This document shows, one piece after another, positions 21,619-32,304 of a stretch of DNA of 64,000 nucleotides; position 1 is the first letter of the stretch; every line of letters starts with the position of its first letter. The position numbers were made by a program, and so were the translations under genes. Source of the stretch: Ceriagrion tenellum (Eukaryota; Arthropoda; Insecta; Odonata; Coenagrionidae); NCBI GenBank assembly GCA_963169105.1, contig OY720634.1, positions 154,263,584 to 154,327,583 on the forward strand, given 5' to 3'. The notes under the pieces are model-generated. The model searched no databases. It was not told the DNA's origin and saw nothing but the letters and a program-made list of their open reading frames with translations.

Positions 21619-21824
21619 TAAGTTTGAAAAAAATGGGCAACTTCCACTGTGATAAAATTCATTCCGATCGGTTTAACGTTTTACAGAATCTTCAGCTGCA
21701 GCACCTGAAGATGCTGTAAAAAGCGTTACCGGTCGGAATAAATGTTATCACAGTGGAAGTTTCCCATTTTTTTCATACTTAGTTCTGTTCCGATTCCACT
21801 CCATCAAGCCTGAAACCACAGAGT
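21619..21824 (+). mobile_element. Penelope-like fold-back insertion (206 bp)
   Basis: Two arms of about 75 bases face each other around CTGCAG at about 21695. The left begins TTTGAAAAAAATGGGCAAC and includes CTTCCACTGTGATAAAATTC; the right repeats these in reverse and ends at ATACTTAG (21782). A 40-base extension, starting TTCTGTTCCGATTCCACTCC, follows only on the right, and then the 12-bp duplication. An inverted terminal segment plus a one-sided extension and a 12-15 bp duplication is the structure known for Penelope-like elements. The family name is an inference; the structure is seen. Confidence 0.6.
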
Positions 21825-21836
21825 AGAATCTGTCAC
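21825..21836. repeat. 12-bp target duplication, right
   Basis: AGAATCTGTCAC, same as 21607-21618. Confidence 0.75.
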
Positions 21837-22384
21837 ATTTTTATCACGTTCATCAGCAGTAGAAATTTAGTGCAGGGTAAAATAATATCGCAGAACTATC
21901 GTAATATTAAGTTTCGTAAGGACGAATAAGCCTCAAGGGACTCATCAATCAAACCGTAAAATGAGAAAGAAAAAGCACACTCGAGGATTCACCTTCTGGC
22001 GGGGAATTCACAGTCCTTTTCCAGACGTCTTCGCCTCACTTAATTTTCTCCGAATCCATTTGGAGGAACTCCCATCCAAGTCCAAAGCTGGCCAGCCATT
22101 CCGGACGACGGATAACTAAGCCCAAAGATAAATGGAATCCAAAAGAAATGGAGATACACTAGTTTACCCTGTGCCTCCCCAGGAATGTCTGGTAAACAGG
22201 CAAATCATGGCTAGGTTTATCTGACCGCGCCCGGCGAGGTCCGTCCCCGGATTGAAGGGAAGGAAAGAGATCTCCGGTCAGTTGATGAAGGCTCATCTCT
22301 CCGTGTTACCATACTGTCCGGGAAAGTGAAAATGGGAAAATTAACAAGGTTTTTTTTATATAATTACTAGCAGGAATTCCCGTT
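21837..22384. other. Spacer without recognised gene
   Basis: Slightly more GC-rich than its surroundings at 22020-22330. No motif or repeat recognised. Confidence 0.4.
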
Positions 22385-24930
22385 AACTCTCGACGAGAGG
22401 GATAAGTTTTAGAAATATTACAGTAGTTATGTGTATTCAAAAAGTATCTACTTTCTAAGTTATAATCTTAATTTTTTTACTCAGCGAAAATTGCCCGTTA
22501 TCTCTGAAAATGCTCAGTTTTCAATGAGAAAATATAACGGTACAGAGCGTATGTGCCAACATTAATTCCAAATCAATGTTATAAAATAAATTAAGCGTGC
22601 AATAAGCGGTAAATATTATCTTTACTAATGCTTTTAAGGGATCACTTTGAGACATTTGGGGTCGAGTTGGACAGACAGGCACCACTCAGTTTCATGAATT
22701 GGTAGATATAACTGTCACGTACCTTCACGAAGAGTTTCTGGATGAAGGACTCAGTATTTCATTCGGAGGCTAAATAGATAGCAGTTGTTGGGGATAGAGC
22801 CCATTGGAACCGCAACCATCCCTTTAGAGCTCAAGGACTGAAATTACGTTTCGTCGGAGTAGTACCCTGGGACTCTAGCAGTGTGAAAAATTCGACGTAG
22901 TTGGCGATATACTATGCATATCGGTGTGCTATCAATATTCTACTCAGGTGCAATGTGGTCCATACGCTCTTAATCACAAGAATCAATATGACGTGCTGAA
23001 ATCACAATCCCAGTGATGGCTGTTTCGTGCACATGGTGAGGGTGTCGACATTTTTTATCCCAGACTAAATTTCACTGAAATTGGCTAATGGGGTTCGTTT
23101 AAATTAATACGACTCTTAATGTGCCTCGGCAATATTTCCCGATTATTTCGGGGGATCGGGTTGCCGTGGTGGTTAGAGTTCTCGCCTACCACACGGGCGG
23201 CCAGGGTTCAAATCCCTGCAGAGGCGGATGTTTTTCAGAGGGTGTCCCTATCCCGCCCCGATCCCTGCTCGAGTGTCTTGTGGAGGGCACTTCAAGTACA
23301 GCACTCCGTCAGTCGGAAGAGACGTTAAACCTTGGTCCCCTTGGCGCCTTTCGTTTAGTGTAGACTAATGCCGACGCCGGGTTTATATCCACCCTTCTTC
23401 CCTTACCTGTCCCCTATGGCGCAAATGACCTTAGCCGTCGGCCGCCTCCCCAAATATCCAATCTCGTTTATTGCCATTGAACAAGCTTCAAAGTGCCTAT
23501 TTCATCGTTGCAATCGGAGAATATTTGATTTGTTATTTGAAAACGTAGGTTTAAGCAAGTACGAAACGTACAACAAATAGATTATAAGAATTAAATTTCA
23601 CATTTCTTTAGCCGTCGAATAATGTAAATTTCAGCCCTTAATTATTGATACTAGTAATTTTTATAAGGCAAAGTGGTACAAGGAGGTACATCTCTGCAAT
23701 GATTCCCGTGCTTGAAATGGGCCCATTTTTAGGTCTGTGGCCCTTGAAGCCTTGAGACATTTCTTTGATCGTATGCAATAAAATTCCAAAAAGGCAGGGA
23801 GAGATAAGATTTAGAAATATCACGGTAATTCTATCCATACATAAGAGAAACTAACGTCTCATTCATAATATTATTTCTACTTAATGGAAACTGTCCGTTT
23901 AGGCGCTTTAGCTCTTTCACTGATAATTTTCAGTTTGAAAACGATGGAAATAATAATTTATTAATTCATATTTAATATAGTAAAATATTTAAAGCCCGAA
24001 AGCGGTAAAATAGATCTATCCGTGCATTTTTTAAGGGAAATGGTTGCAGTCGTAACTTCGTGGAAGTTATCCATTATGGACTAAAGTAAGTTAATTAGTC
24101 CATGCATTTTTTAAGGGATCGCCTTGACACGCTTTAGGTCGAGTTTCACTGACAGATTCCACTACATTTTTATGTATTGGCATCGATGACAATCTCGTAC
24201 CTACGCGCAAATTTTCAAGACAGAGGGCTCATTAGTTCATTCATGTATGGATGCTAAGTGCTTAGGAATCAGTAAATTTGGGGCACAGAGTCCATCGGAA
24301 CCCCAATCATCCCTCTTGAGCCCTAGAACTAAATTAAGGTTTAGAGTCCTGGGACTCGAACACGGCGCAAATTCTTCGTATTATTCGATAAACCGTTGAG
24401 CAAGCAGTATAATAAGCGTATGCAATAGTGACTATTTATGAGAACCAATGTGAGTTGTTTAATAGGGATACTGTGTAAGAGCCGTTCAGGGCACATAGAG
24501 ATTGTGAATTACAAAATATACCGAACGAAATGTCAGGGAAATTTGTTATTTGGTATGATTTAAATTGATGTTACCCATAAAAGGCCCGAGCGAAATTTCC
24601 CATTAATAGCCACCGTTCAGGTTTCCAAAAAAAATATATTGTTGGAATTGGAGAGAAATTTGTATTTTTGGCGTTGAGAGTGTACTTTAAATACAAATAA
24701 ATAACTGCACGAAAATTTATTGCAAGAATTTAAATTTCTTTCAGATAAACGATAATCAAATTTTCAACCCTATATTTTGATGCGATTTGTTTTAAAAGGG
24801 TAAAATAGGAATAATATGCACTAATTCCCGTGCTAAAAATGGCTCATTGTTTTGGTCATTAGGCCCTTGATGCCCTGAGATAATAATATAACCTATTGCT
24901 CGAGTTACATAAATGTTAGAAACATTTGGA
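22385..24930. repeat. Ancient tandem duplication, ~1.1-kb unit, about 2.3 copies
   Basis: Diverged direct repeats: 22405-22430 matches 23805-23830 (GATAAG-TTTAGAAATAT); 22632-22900 matches 24105-24365 (TTTTTAAGGGATC, GTCGAGTT, CGGAGGC/ATGGATGC, CCATCGGAACC, CCTGGGACTC); 23495-23770 matches 24640-24885 (AATTCCCGTGCT/GATTCCCGTGCT, GGCCCTTGA-GCC-TGAGA). The period is about 1.12 kb between the second and third units. It is about 1.4 kb between the first and second because a SINE (23153-23465) sits in the first unit. Noncoding. Confidence 0.7.
23153..23465 (+). mobile_element. tRNA-derived SINE, family 1
   Basis: Starts GGGGGATCGGGTTGCCGTGG, contains a box-A-like TGGTGGTTAGAG (23168-23179) and a perfect box B GGTTCAAATCC (23205-23215) at tRNA-like spacing, then a unique body with GACGTTAAACC and ATGCCGACGCCGGGTTTATA. 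A second, minus-strand copy lies at 46125-46580, proving it is an interspersed family. The tRNA-like head is the internal RNA polymerase III promoter. It is not a tRNA gene: no acceptor stem closes it. It interrupts the first unit of the 1.1-kb tandem duplication. Confidence 0.85.
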
Positions 24931-24934
24931 GAAG

Positions 24935-26734
24935 TGTCATGGCCACCAGTGCGAGAACACGCTCTTCTGGCGCGCCCGTTGTTTTCGTATTATCAACACT
25001 ATCTTTGGTGATTTTGGTCAATTTTTCGATTTTCGTTGTGCGGTAGCATCCAGTGAAACTCCCATATCGTTGATAAATTGATTACACCAGGAAATCTTCA
25101 GTTTAATGAGGTACAGCTTCTCCACCTTCGCATCGTGTGGCTTGCTTGCCCTTCAGAAGCCTCCGTTACTCCGCCACCCCTACGGTGGTTATTTTATGAT
25201 TCCACGTATGTGAGATTGACGTCTTAAACGTGGAAAAGACGCCATTTTTCGTCGTTCAGCTCAAAAAACCAGGGTGGCGTGACCATCTTCGGATCTCCTC
25301 GCGGTATTTTGCGGGTCTTTTCCAAGGTTCAACGGCTCTTTCTCTTGACTCACCGCCTCTTTCCGGTGACCCACTAGCTCTTTCGACTCTTGATCCGTAT
25401 CTTGCGACTCTGGAACCGTGTCACTTATTCCACATTTCGTTAGTTCCAAAACACCGATTATTGGGCACGTGAGCTGTCGCCACTATCATTCCACTCTGCT
25501 CGGGGAGGAAACCGCGGAAGCGCAGGAATTCGGTTCATTTAAATATGCAAGCGGCTGCGATAAGGTCGTGAAATTCATTCAGTTCCCGGATATATTTGCC
25601 ACTGGTTGGTATTTTTTTTGACAAGGTCATATCATTTATGTTTATACGTGCCTATGAATTCTTAGAGCATGGAAGAATGTGTTTGGGTATCAATATCATC
25701 ATTTTAGTCGTAAGCTTAAAAATTACCCTACGTGCTTATTAACCATTTCTCTTGGTAATTCACCGGATAGAGTGTAAACGTTCTATTTCCATTAAAACTA
25801 TTGAATTATTGCTCACATTTTGTTGTTCCTTCAGTAAGTGATGCTGTTATCTTAGCCGCGTTATGCAACATAGTCCAAAAGAAGAAAATTCTTCACTTTC
25901 AGGATTTGTTACTACACATTTTGCACCTTTCAAAACACTACCATTATGTCCGAAGTGATATAGGCCCAGTAATTACCCACCGAAGGTCATTATTTTGCCA
26001 GTAACGAAAGCATTTAGATCATTTACGAAGCTACCTACGATCTATCAACATCTGTTGTTGGTAAGAGGTTTACGTAATACTTTGTCTACGCAACTGTTTC
26101 ATTCCAAAGGCCAACGCCGAAAGCTTACAGTATTTGAGTGGATATGCTTGTGCGTCACTTTCAGTCATATCCCTGTTGGAAAATGTCTCCTCACTGTCAC
26201 AGCCGTGCATGAGTCATGTAACAAGACCTTGCTAAATTCATTTCATAAAGTGTCAGCCGTTCGTTTACATTCATTGCTGCTGCCTTCACTTATTTAAAGA
26301 CTGTTGTGATTCCCAGTGTATATATTCACATTAACTTTTATGCTTCAGTTTTTGGGTCGCTATTGTTGTCTCTGAAGAGGGTCATTATTAAAAAAAAATA
26401 ATAATGCGAGTGAAAACGTAGAAACTCGTACCGAAAGAAATTAACCGATATTAAGATAGAATCCCTACAATTTAAATTTTACTAATGATTACCGTTCATA
26501 TTAATTGAAGCCTCTGAAAATTTCCACTTGACCGACTTCAACTTCCGCATTTGGGTGAGCTTCTCGCGTTCAAAATATAAATATTATGCTCCTCAGCGTT
26601 ATATTTCACACTATTTCGCACGAGACTCACTTGTATATTATTTTATTCAAGTCTTCGTCATAAAGTAGCGGTCAGCCGCAGAGAAAACCACCGACCAAAA
26701 GTTTAGACAGAAGTATTATTTTAGCCCTCATACA
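24935..26734. other. Long stretch without recognised gene
   Basis: Short open frames at 25230-25472 and 25995-26297 show no motif. A balanced-GC section at 25000-25520 differs from its AT-rich flanks and could be single-copy host DNA. Oligo-A/TAA at 26388-26405. Confidence 0.4.
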
Positions 26735-26851
26735 ATTCGAGAAGTCTCGAACAAAGGACGTTGAACAAGGGGTCTTAAACGTTTAATATCCATTCAAGAC
26801 CATTAGAGACGGCCTTTCAATGACAATTGTTCAGGAATACTTGAAGCGACT
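26735..26851 (+). repeat. Left half of a repeat interrupted by a LINE; inverted copy at 32415-32545
   Basis: This sequence, with GACGGCCTTTCAATGACAAT and CAGGAATACTTGAAGCGACT, reappears in reverse complement at 32415-32545. Its right half continues after the LINE at 28518-28630. Confidence 0.8.
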
Positions 26852-26859
26852 TGAACTGA
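26852..26859. repeat. 8-bp target duplication, left
   Basis: TGAACTGA, repeated at 28510-28517. The unoccupied paralogue reads TTGAAC at this point. Confidence 0.8.
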
Positions 26860-28170
26860 TATTTACCAAATCTTTAGTAGATCACGTAGTGCCTAAGGAC
26901 TGGAGAGTAGCAAATGTCACAGCTATATTCAAAAGCGGCGACAGGGAAGACCCTAGTAACTATAGGCCTATTTCTCTCACATCCATTTCCTGTAAGGTCT
27001 CGTAAGATCCATTATGAGTCATTTAGATAGGGAGGAATTATTAATAAATAACCAACACGGATTTCGAAAGGGTAGATCTTGCGAAACCCAATTGGCCCTC
27101 TTCGTTCATGACATCTTGCTCTCGGGTGAAAATAATGTTCAAGTTGACGCGATATTCCTCGATTTTAAGAAAGCTTTCGATAAGGTACCTCACGTTAAGT
27201 TGCTCTCAAAACTAGAAGCATATGGAATAGATAAAAACATTATTAGTTGGATTAATCAATTCTTACATGGGCGGGAACAAAGGGTTGTCATAGACGGTAT
27301 CATGTCAAACACAGCGTTACATCGGGTGTTCCTCAGGGAAGTGTAATTGGTCCACTTTTATTTCTCTTGTACATAAATGATATTAGCAACGTGGTTAAAA
27401 GTAAGCTTAGACTCTTCGCAGACGACGCGGTTGTGTATAGGGATATTAACAATTCCGAAGATAGCGACTCGTTAACAATCGACCTACTTGCTATTCATGC
27501 TTGGTGCGAAAAGTGGCAGATGGAACTAAACATAAAAAAGTGCGTAGCAGTCAGCTTTTGGAAAAAGAAAAATAGGCCAGGTAGGGCTTACAGAATTAAT
27601 AATACGGAAATTATTCACGCCGAGTCTGTTAAGTACTTAGGGGTCACAATTAATCACGATCTATCTTGGGGAAAACATATTAGGGAAATATGCGGTCAAG
27701 CATATAGGAAGCTAGGCTTTATCAAGAGAGTACTTGGAAAATGTGATGAGAAAGTGAAAGAACGTTGTTATTTTTCAATCGTTAGGCCTCATCTGGAATA
27801 TGCTGCCAGTGTATGGGATCCATACGAAACGGGGTTGATATCAGAGTTAGATCGCGTCCAGCGAAGAGGAGCTAGGTTTGTGAAACGATGCTACGATAGG
27901 TTGGCTAGTGTGTCTGGACTGTTAGAAGAATTAGGATGGGAATCGCTATCACAGCGTAGATTGAATTATAGGTTTAACCTCCTAAATAAATTTCAGGAAA
28001 ATCATTTTACTGACGACGTAAAAAATATACTATTAACCCCTTCGTTCTACGGCAGATTAGATCGCGCCAATAAAATTAGAGAGCTAGATTGTAGAACCGA
28101 TAGGTATAAAATGTCATTTTATCCGCGTACCATTCCGGACCATAACAGCTGTGATCGTCGTCATGAATAG
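26860..28170 (+). pseudogene. Reverse transcriptase and C-terminus of LINE A1
   Basis: Blocks in order: VPKDWRVANVTAIFKSGDRE and NYRPISLTSI (26890-26985); a stop near 27003; NNQHGFRKGRSCETQLALF (about 27050-27105); FLDFKKAFDKVPH (about 27155-27193); a frame change near 27330 within the V-P-Q-G-S block; LRLFADDAVVY with the catalytic FADD intact at 27415-27426; VKYLGVTINHDLSWGKHI; RPHLEYAASVWDPYETGLI; GLLEELGWESLSQRRLNYRF; and REL-DCRTDRYKMSFYPRTI before the stop at 28168. This reverse transcriptase would copy its RNA at a nicked target. Only two lesions separate it from an open frame, so it is among the youngest copies here. Confidence 0.92.
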
Positions 28171-28443
28171 TTCGAGTATTGACATAGGCAGGCAGTAAAT
28201 CTTTCTCATTATATATTCTGCTCTCTTATTTAGGCATGATGTAAATATTGGTGTTCTTATTTATGCATGATATTTTGAATCTGTAGTAGTAGTCTTTGTA
28301 TCCCTTGCATGTTGGAACGATTGAAGATTGAATGTTTCTTGGGTATTAGATTTTTAATTGGCGCTTTGCATGTGTGGTGCGCGGGTTTTAGTGTAATGTC
28401 GGTGTTCTACCCTACATTCATGCATGCCTGGTGCGAAAGCACC

Positions 28444-28476
28444 CCCTGCCACACACCCTTTGGGTGGCTTGCAGGG
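28444..28476 (+). other. LINE 3' hairpin, subfamily A1 (best preserved)
   Basis: CCCTGC pairs perfectly with GCAGGG; the inner stem is ACCC/GGGT around TTT. The tail ATGACGTAGATGTAGATAG follows. In subfamily A2 the third pair is G-C instead of C-G. Confidence 0.65.
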
Positions 28477-28509
28477 TATGACGTAGATGTAGATAGATGT
28501 AGATGTAGA

Positions 28510-28517
28510 TGAACTGA
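28510..28517. repeat. 8-bp target duplication, right
   Basis: TGAACTGA, same as 26852-26859. Confidence 0.8.
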
Positions 28518-28630
28518 GCTGTCACAGTGCCGCATAGAGCTAAAATGACCTCTAAGCGATTTCCAAGGAAACGAACGACAATCGGAGAGTACTTCTAAGC
28601 CTAGATAGTCACAGGGCGTACCCACTTGTT
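28518..28630 (+). repeat. Right half of the LINE-interrupted repeat
   Basis: Matches the reverse complement of 32305-32414 (shared words CACAGTGCCGCAT, GCGATTTCCAAGGAAA, GAGAGTACTTC). Together with 26735-26851 it reconstitutes one uninterrupted repeat. Confidence 0.75.
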
Positions 28631-28719
28631 AGATACGCTTTAAAATTTATCCCTAAGTGCGTTTGCTTTCCTTCCCTCACTAGAAATTATTTATCGTCAA
28701 AATAGACCGTAGTCGTCGG

Positions 28720-28905
28720 CCCCGGTGGCGGAGGGGTAAAGCCCTCGCCAACTAATCTGAGGGTCGCGGGTTCGAGTCCCGCCTGGGTAGAGTATTATCT
28801 GCCCAGGACATGGGTGTTTGTGTCTCGTCCGTTGTTACAGTTATTCACCCGATGTAAATTGGCCCATTGTGCTGTATTCGGGGTAGTGAAGATAAATAAA
28901 TACCT
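28720..28905 (+). mobile_element. tRNA-derived SINE, family 2
   Basis: The head GGCCCCGGTGGCGGAGGGGT has a box-A-like TGGCGGAGGGG (28729-28739), and a perfect box B GGTTCGAGTCC lies at 28769-28779. An unrelated body and a GATAAATAAATA tail follow. The arms do not close as a functional tRNA acceptor stem. It differs from family 1 beyond the promoter boxes. Only one copy was noticed in this window, so family status rests on structure alone. Confidence 0.7.
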
Positions 28906-29264
28906 CTTACAGCTAACGTACACCTCTAATAATTTTAAATACAACGGTGTTTTCATGTTTAAAAGTGTAAATGTAACATGAAACTGTTATTTTATGATTG
29001 AATAATAGTATAAAATACATGTTGCTCTTGTATACGATGTCGAAAAAATTCACGAGTCGTTCAATGTGAGCCATTCATTGAACCATTTAGAGAGCGCAAC
29101 GGATCTTCCACCTTCCCGCAGAGCGGTGGAATTACAAAAAAAAACCCTACCATTTTTCCCGTTCCCGGCAGTGCATCGGTCAATGCACGGAATCCTCGGC
29201 GTCGCACTCTCAGACTGGAGTCGTCATTCTACTCCTTTCCATACTGTTGGGAGACATTAACATT
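28906..29264. other. Spacer, nothing recognised
   Basis: AT-rich to about 29090, then more balanced before the LINE endonuclease begins. Confidence 0.4.
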
Positions 29265-30035
29265 AACCCCCCTCCAATGTACATGTTTATTATCAAAATG
29301 TAAGGATCCTTAAGAACACGCTGTCCATTTGTGATTTTCGTGCTCACGAATTTTCGCTCTTTGACATAATTGGTTTCTCTGAGGCATGGCTCACTCATTC
29401 CGTCGGTGATGGTGTAATCTCCTTCTCCACTTCGCACGGTGTTTATCGCCGCGACAGACTATCAAGTGGGGGTGGAGTTCTTCACAGGAGACTATCAAGA
29501 GGAGGTGGAGTAAATCAACGCTAATCATCGGTCCAAACGACGAAAAGACCTCGAAACCGAATGTAAAATTGTGTGGTGTGAAGTGTCTCCGTTCTCAAAT
29601 AAGCTGAACACTATTCTTGTCGGCTGCTTCGCCCCCCCCCTGCCAGTGACATTATTGTGCTGGAAAATTGCCTTGACTCGTTGTTGAGGGCCATTAACCT
29701 AGCTCCGGTAATCCAACTTGGCGATTTCAATGTATCCACTCGCTGGAACTCCCCAACGAGTGGGACAGTGTATATACAATTCACAAGATGACTTCTCTGT
29801 CAGTCATTTCATACATGCACTCCGCCTGTCCCAGTGCAGCCTCCATCGCACCCTAGACTTGGCAACTCAGGACTTTCTCCTTTCCACCGTGAGTCCCGAA
29901 ACCATTACTCGTGGGCGAAATATTTTCGGCTCTAACCACTAGTCCCTTGACGCGAATGTTCCCGGAAGCACCGTTCCACTCCACCCTCGCAAACACTTCC
30001 TTACCTGGTGGAAGGTTTCTTGGCCTGACCTCAAC

Positions 30036-30072
<37 letters not shown>

Positions 30073-30180
30073 GCTTTAGCAATTCCTTGGAGCGTCCTCA
30101 TCTCATTGTCTCCGGAGGAAGCAGTGGATTTTTTCTACACCGCCATCGGAAGTGCTATCGGAAGACTCCTCTCGTGAAAC
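29265..30180 (+). pseudogene. Jockey-like LINE endonuclease domain relic
   Basis: Frames from about 29275 give VYYQNVRILKNTLSICDF, then FSLFDIIGFSEAWLTHSVGD and HGVYRRDRLSSGGGV, the opening of an apurinic-type LINE endonuclease (QN-RG, ETWL-like and RRD blocks). Near 29710 IQLGDFNVSTRWN supplies the GDFN block that contributes catalytic residues. Frame changes and stops are frequent. A 33-base CT run (30038-30070) interrupts the end of the domain. It probably belongs with the RT half at 31340-32240, the two being separated by about 1.15 kb. Confidence 0.75.
30038..30070. repeat. CT dinucleotide microsatellite
   Basis: An uninterrupted CT run of 33 bases within the LINE endonuclease relic. 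Confidence 0.95.
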
Positions 30181-31070
30181 CAAAGACATGCGAATCCCCC
30201 TTTTCACCCTTTTCAATCTTTTCTGTCGGCAAATGAATATAGAAGTGGTAAAAGCTAGAACTCAGAGTACGTACGGCTTACATTGTTGCTATTTCACGGA
30301 CACGAGTGGAGAGTCGCGTATCTCTTTAAAAATGAAGAAATGTAAATTACAAAGCAGACGATTGGCGACCACCGCGTTAATTTCATTTTTCTGACCAAGC
30401 GTCGAGATCCATCCCTCCCCTCGGTTTGGAACTTACCTCTCATTGCCCTATCTCTACTTACCTACCTCGCTGACAGGAAGATGGTTTAGAAATTAATTCG
30501 AAAATTGAGGAGGAAAAACTTTCCTCAAAAATCTCCACCTGAATAAAAATATTTAGCTCTTATTGTGAATATCATTGCAGTCGGGTTTGGATAATTAGAA
30601 ATAAATATTCCCACCCTGGGCATTGAACCACCCTTGGCATTGGTGGAGGGAAGCGAGTGCACTACCTGCCTAGCCAAACTCATTTCCTCTTTCTGAAAAC
30701 ATCATCTTATACCTTGTACTCTGAGCATGGCCGGATAATGTTTGTCACCGTCTGGAAGAGTTTTTGGCGCAGATTGCTCGGTAAACATTCCGTGAAGGTA
30801 AGATTTGCACGAATGACAATTATAAATAGCTCATTTACGACCCGACTTCAAGCTCCGGGCGGTGGATGGCCTGGGAATCGTAAATTATGATGAATATTTG
30901 GACGGTGTACCAAAGTCGCCTGGGATGTTTATGCATCGAAATTAGTCCATAAAGTTCTTAATGTGCCCACAACACAACTGGTACGTATCAAGCACTGTAG
31001 CAATGATACACAGAAATGTACATATCTTGTGTGCATGCTAATATATCCTAGTAAATCGTCAAAGTAAACA
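30181..31070. other. Sequence separating two LINE halves
   Basis: No coding or repeat signal recognised. It may be an insertion of unknown type or decayed LINE linker. Ends not determined. Confidence 0.35.
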
Positions 31071-31099
31071 CTAACGACTCCACATATCCGTTATTTGTT

Positions 31100-31215
31100 T
31101 CACGCGAACTGGCGCGTCGCGCGCGTAGAAAGTTGAGCAAAACTCAACTTCGCTCGCGCGAATCCACGCGTAAGAGGCGAAACACCTGATTGGCTGCTCG
31201 CGAGACGCTACGCTT
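31100..31215. repeat. CpG-rich hairpin-forming segment
   Basis: CGCGCG, then AAGTTGAG, loop CAAAA, then CTCAACTT and CGCGCG (about 31116-31159), form a stem with one small internal bulge. CG content is far above the flanks. GTTTCACGCGAAC on the left and GTTTCACGTGGAAC on the right are similar but in direct orientation. Confidence 0.55.
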
Positions 31216-31339
31216 AGTTTCACGTGGAACGCATGCATGTGAACCCCCCTAAATACCCGCCCTGATTCAAGTCTGACGCCATTTATCATACCATTAGGAA
31301 CAAGAACTGGGTTTGGTATTTATACTAGGACTTTCCCCA

Positions 31340-32240
31340 TGAAAACACCCACCGTAAGTTCATGGCGTTTTGCCGCTATTCGAAAATACACTTACGGCGT
31401 GACTATAAAGAGCACACGTTGGCCCTGTCAACTTCCACTACCTCTTGCCCCAAAAAGTTTTGGTCCTTTGTTAACCAACGTCGTAGTCGCCCCAGGATTC
31501 CCGATGCTGTTTCCTTTGATAATTCGAGTGCCATTGCATCAGATAGGCAGCGAATCTATTTATGAAATTTTTTTCTCAAAGTCCAACGCCTTTATCGAAT
31601 ACTCACCGCTGATCACTCACTCTCTCCTATCTACTGCCATAGTATATCATAAGACACAGACCGATCCGAAGGAAGTTTCACTATACCTCTCTAAAATTCT
31701 CCTCCACCGCTCCCCCGGCCCCGATGGCATCAGCCCTCGCTTTATTCGTAAATGCGCTCCCACAATTTCGATTCCGTTAAGCCTTCTTTTAAATCGATGC
31801 TTTTCCCAGGGAAGAATCTTCCATTTCCTGTGGAAAACAGCCAATGTGATTCCTATACACAAATCAGGCCCGGAAAATGACTTCTCTAACTACCGTCACA
31901 TTTCTTTACGTTCCGTTCTTTCCTCCTGTCTGCGAGAGGATTATCCTAAACCGTCTTTCCTAACCTCACCTCTCCCTTTCGCTCCTCAAATCAACACGAC
32001 CTCCTTCCTGGCCGATCCTGCCGCCTAACCAAGTTAGCAGTTTTCCAACACCATGCTGCTGAATCAATAGCAGTGAAATCTCAACTTGACGCCATCTTTC
32101 TTGATTTCTCTAAAGCCTTTTACACCTTAAGCCACAAATTCCTCCTTCATAAACTCCGTCACCGATAAAACCATCAAGTAATACTTTTTGTTTTCGGTCA
32201 CTGAGAAAGTACCTCATCCAATTCACTGTTTGTCTATTAA
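31340..32240 (+). pseudogene. Jockey-like LINE reverse transcriptase, N-terminal half
   Basis: The frame at 31362-31565 includes CPKKFWSFVNQRR, the linker block before the RT. The frame at 31660-31930 gives LLHRSPGPDGISPRFIRKCA, then WKTANVIPIHKSGPENDFSN and YRHISLRSVLS, standard RT fingers. After frame changes, FLDFSKAFYTLSHKFLLHK (about 32098-32155) gives the first palm block with its catalytic Asp. The F/Y-A-D-D block is absent, since the element ends near 32240 where a different repeat begins. Inactive and truncated at its 3' side. Confidence 0.8.
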
Positions 32241-32304
32241 CTCCGCCTGATTGCAATTTATATACGAGTGTGAAGAAAATTGATATTTAATCGATGACAT
32301 CCAA

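Larger units (their letters stand above)
26860..28509 (+). mobile_element. CR1/L2-like LINE subfamily A1, 1.65 kb, 5' truncated
   Basis: The longest A1 copy in the window. It starts inside the RT domain and runs through the complete C-terminus, UTR, 3' hairpin (28444-28476) and GTAGAT-type tail. The 8-bp TGAACTGA duplication and the uninterrupted paralogue at 32305-32545 fix both ends. The endonuclease part is missing, as usual for truncated LINE insertions. Confidence 0.92.

Noticed and set aside
23168..23215. tRNA gene suggested by A and B boxes
   Set aside because: No closing acceptor stem, and the segment is followed by a SINE body that recurs at 46125-46580.
26821..26858. MTIVQEYLKRLEL as the N-terminus of the LINE A1 protein
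   Set aside because: The inverted unoccupied copy at 32415-32545 contains the same sequence without the LINE, so it belongs to the older repeat.
28729..28779. tRNA gene suggested by A and B boxes
   Set aside because: Acceptor ends do not pair and a SINE-like tail follows.
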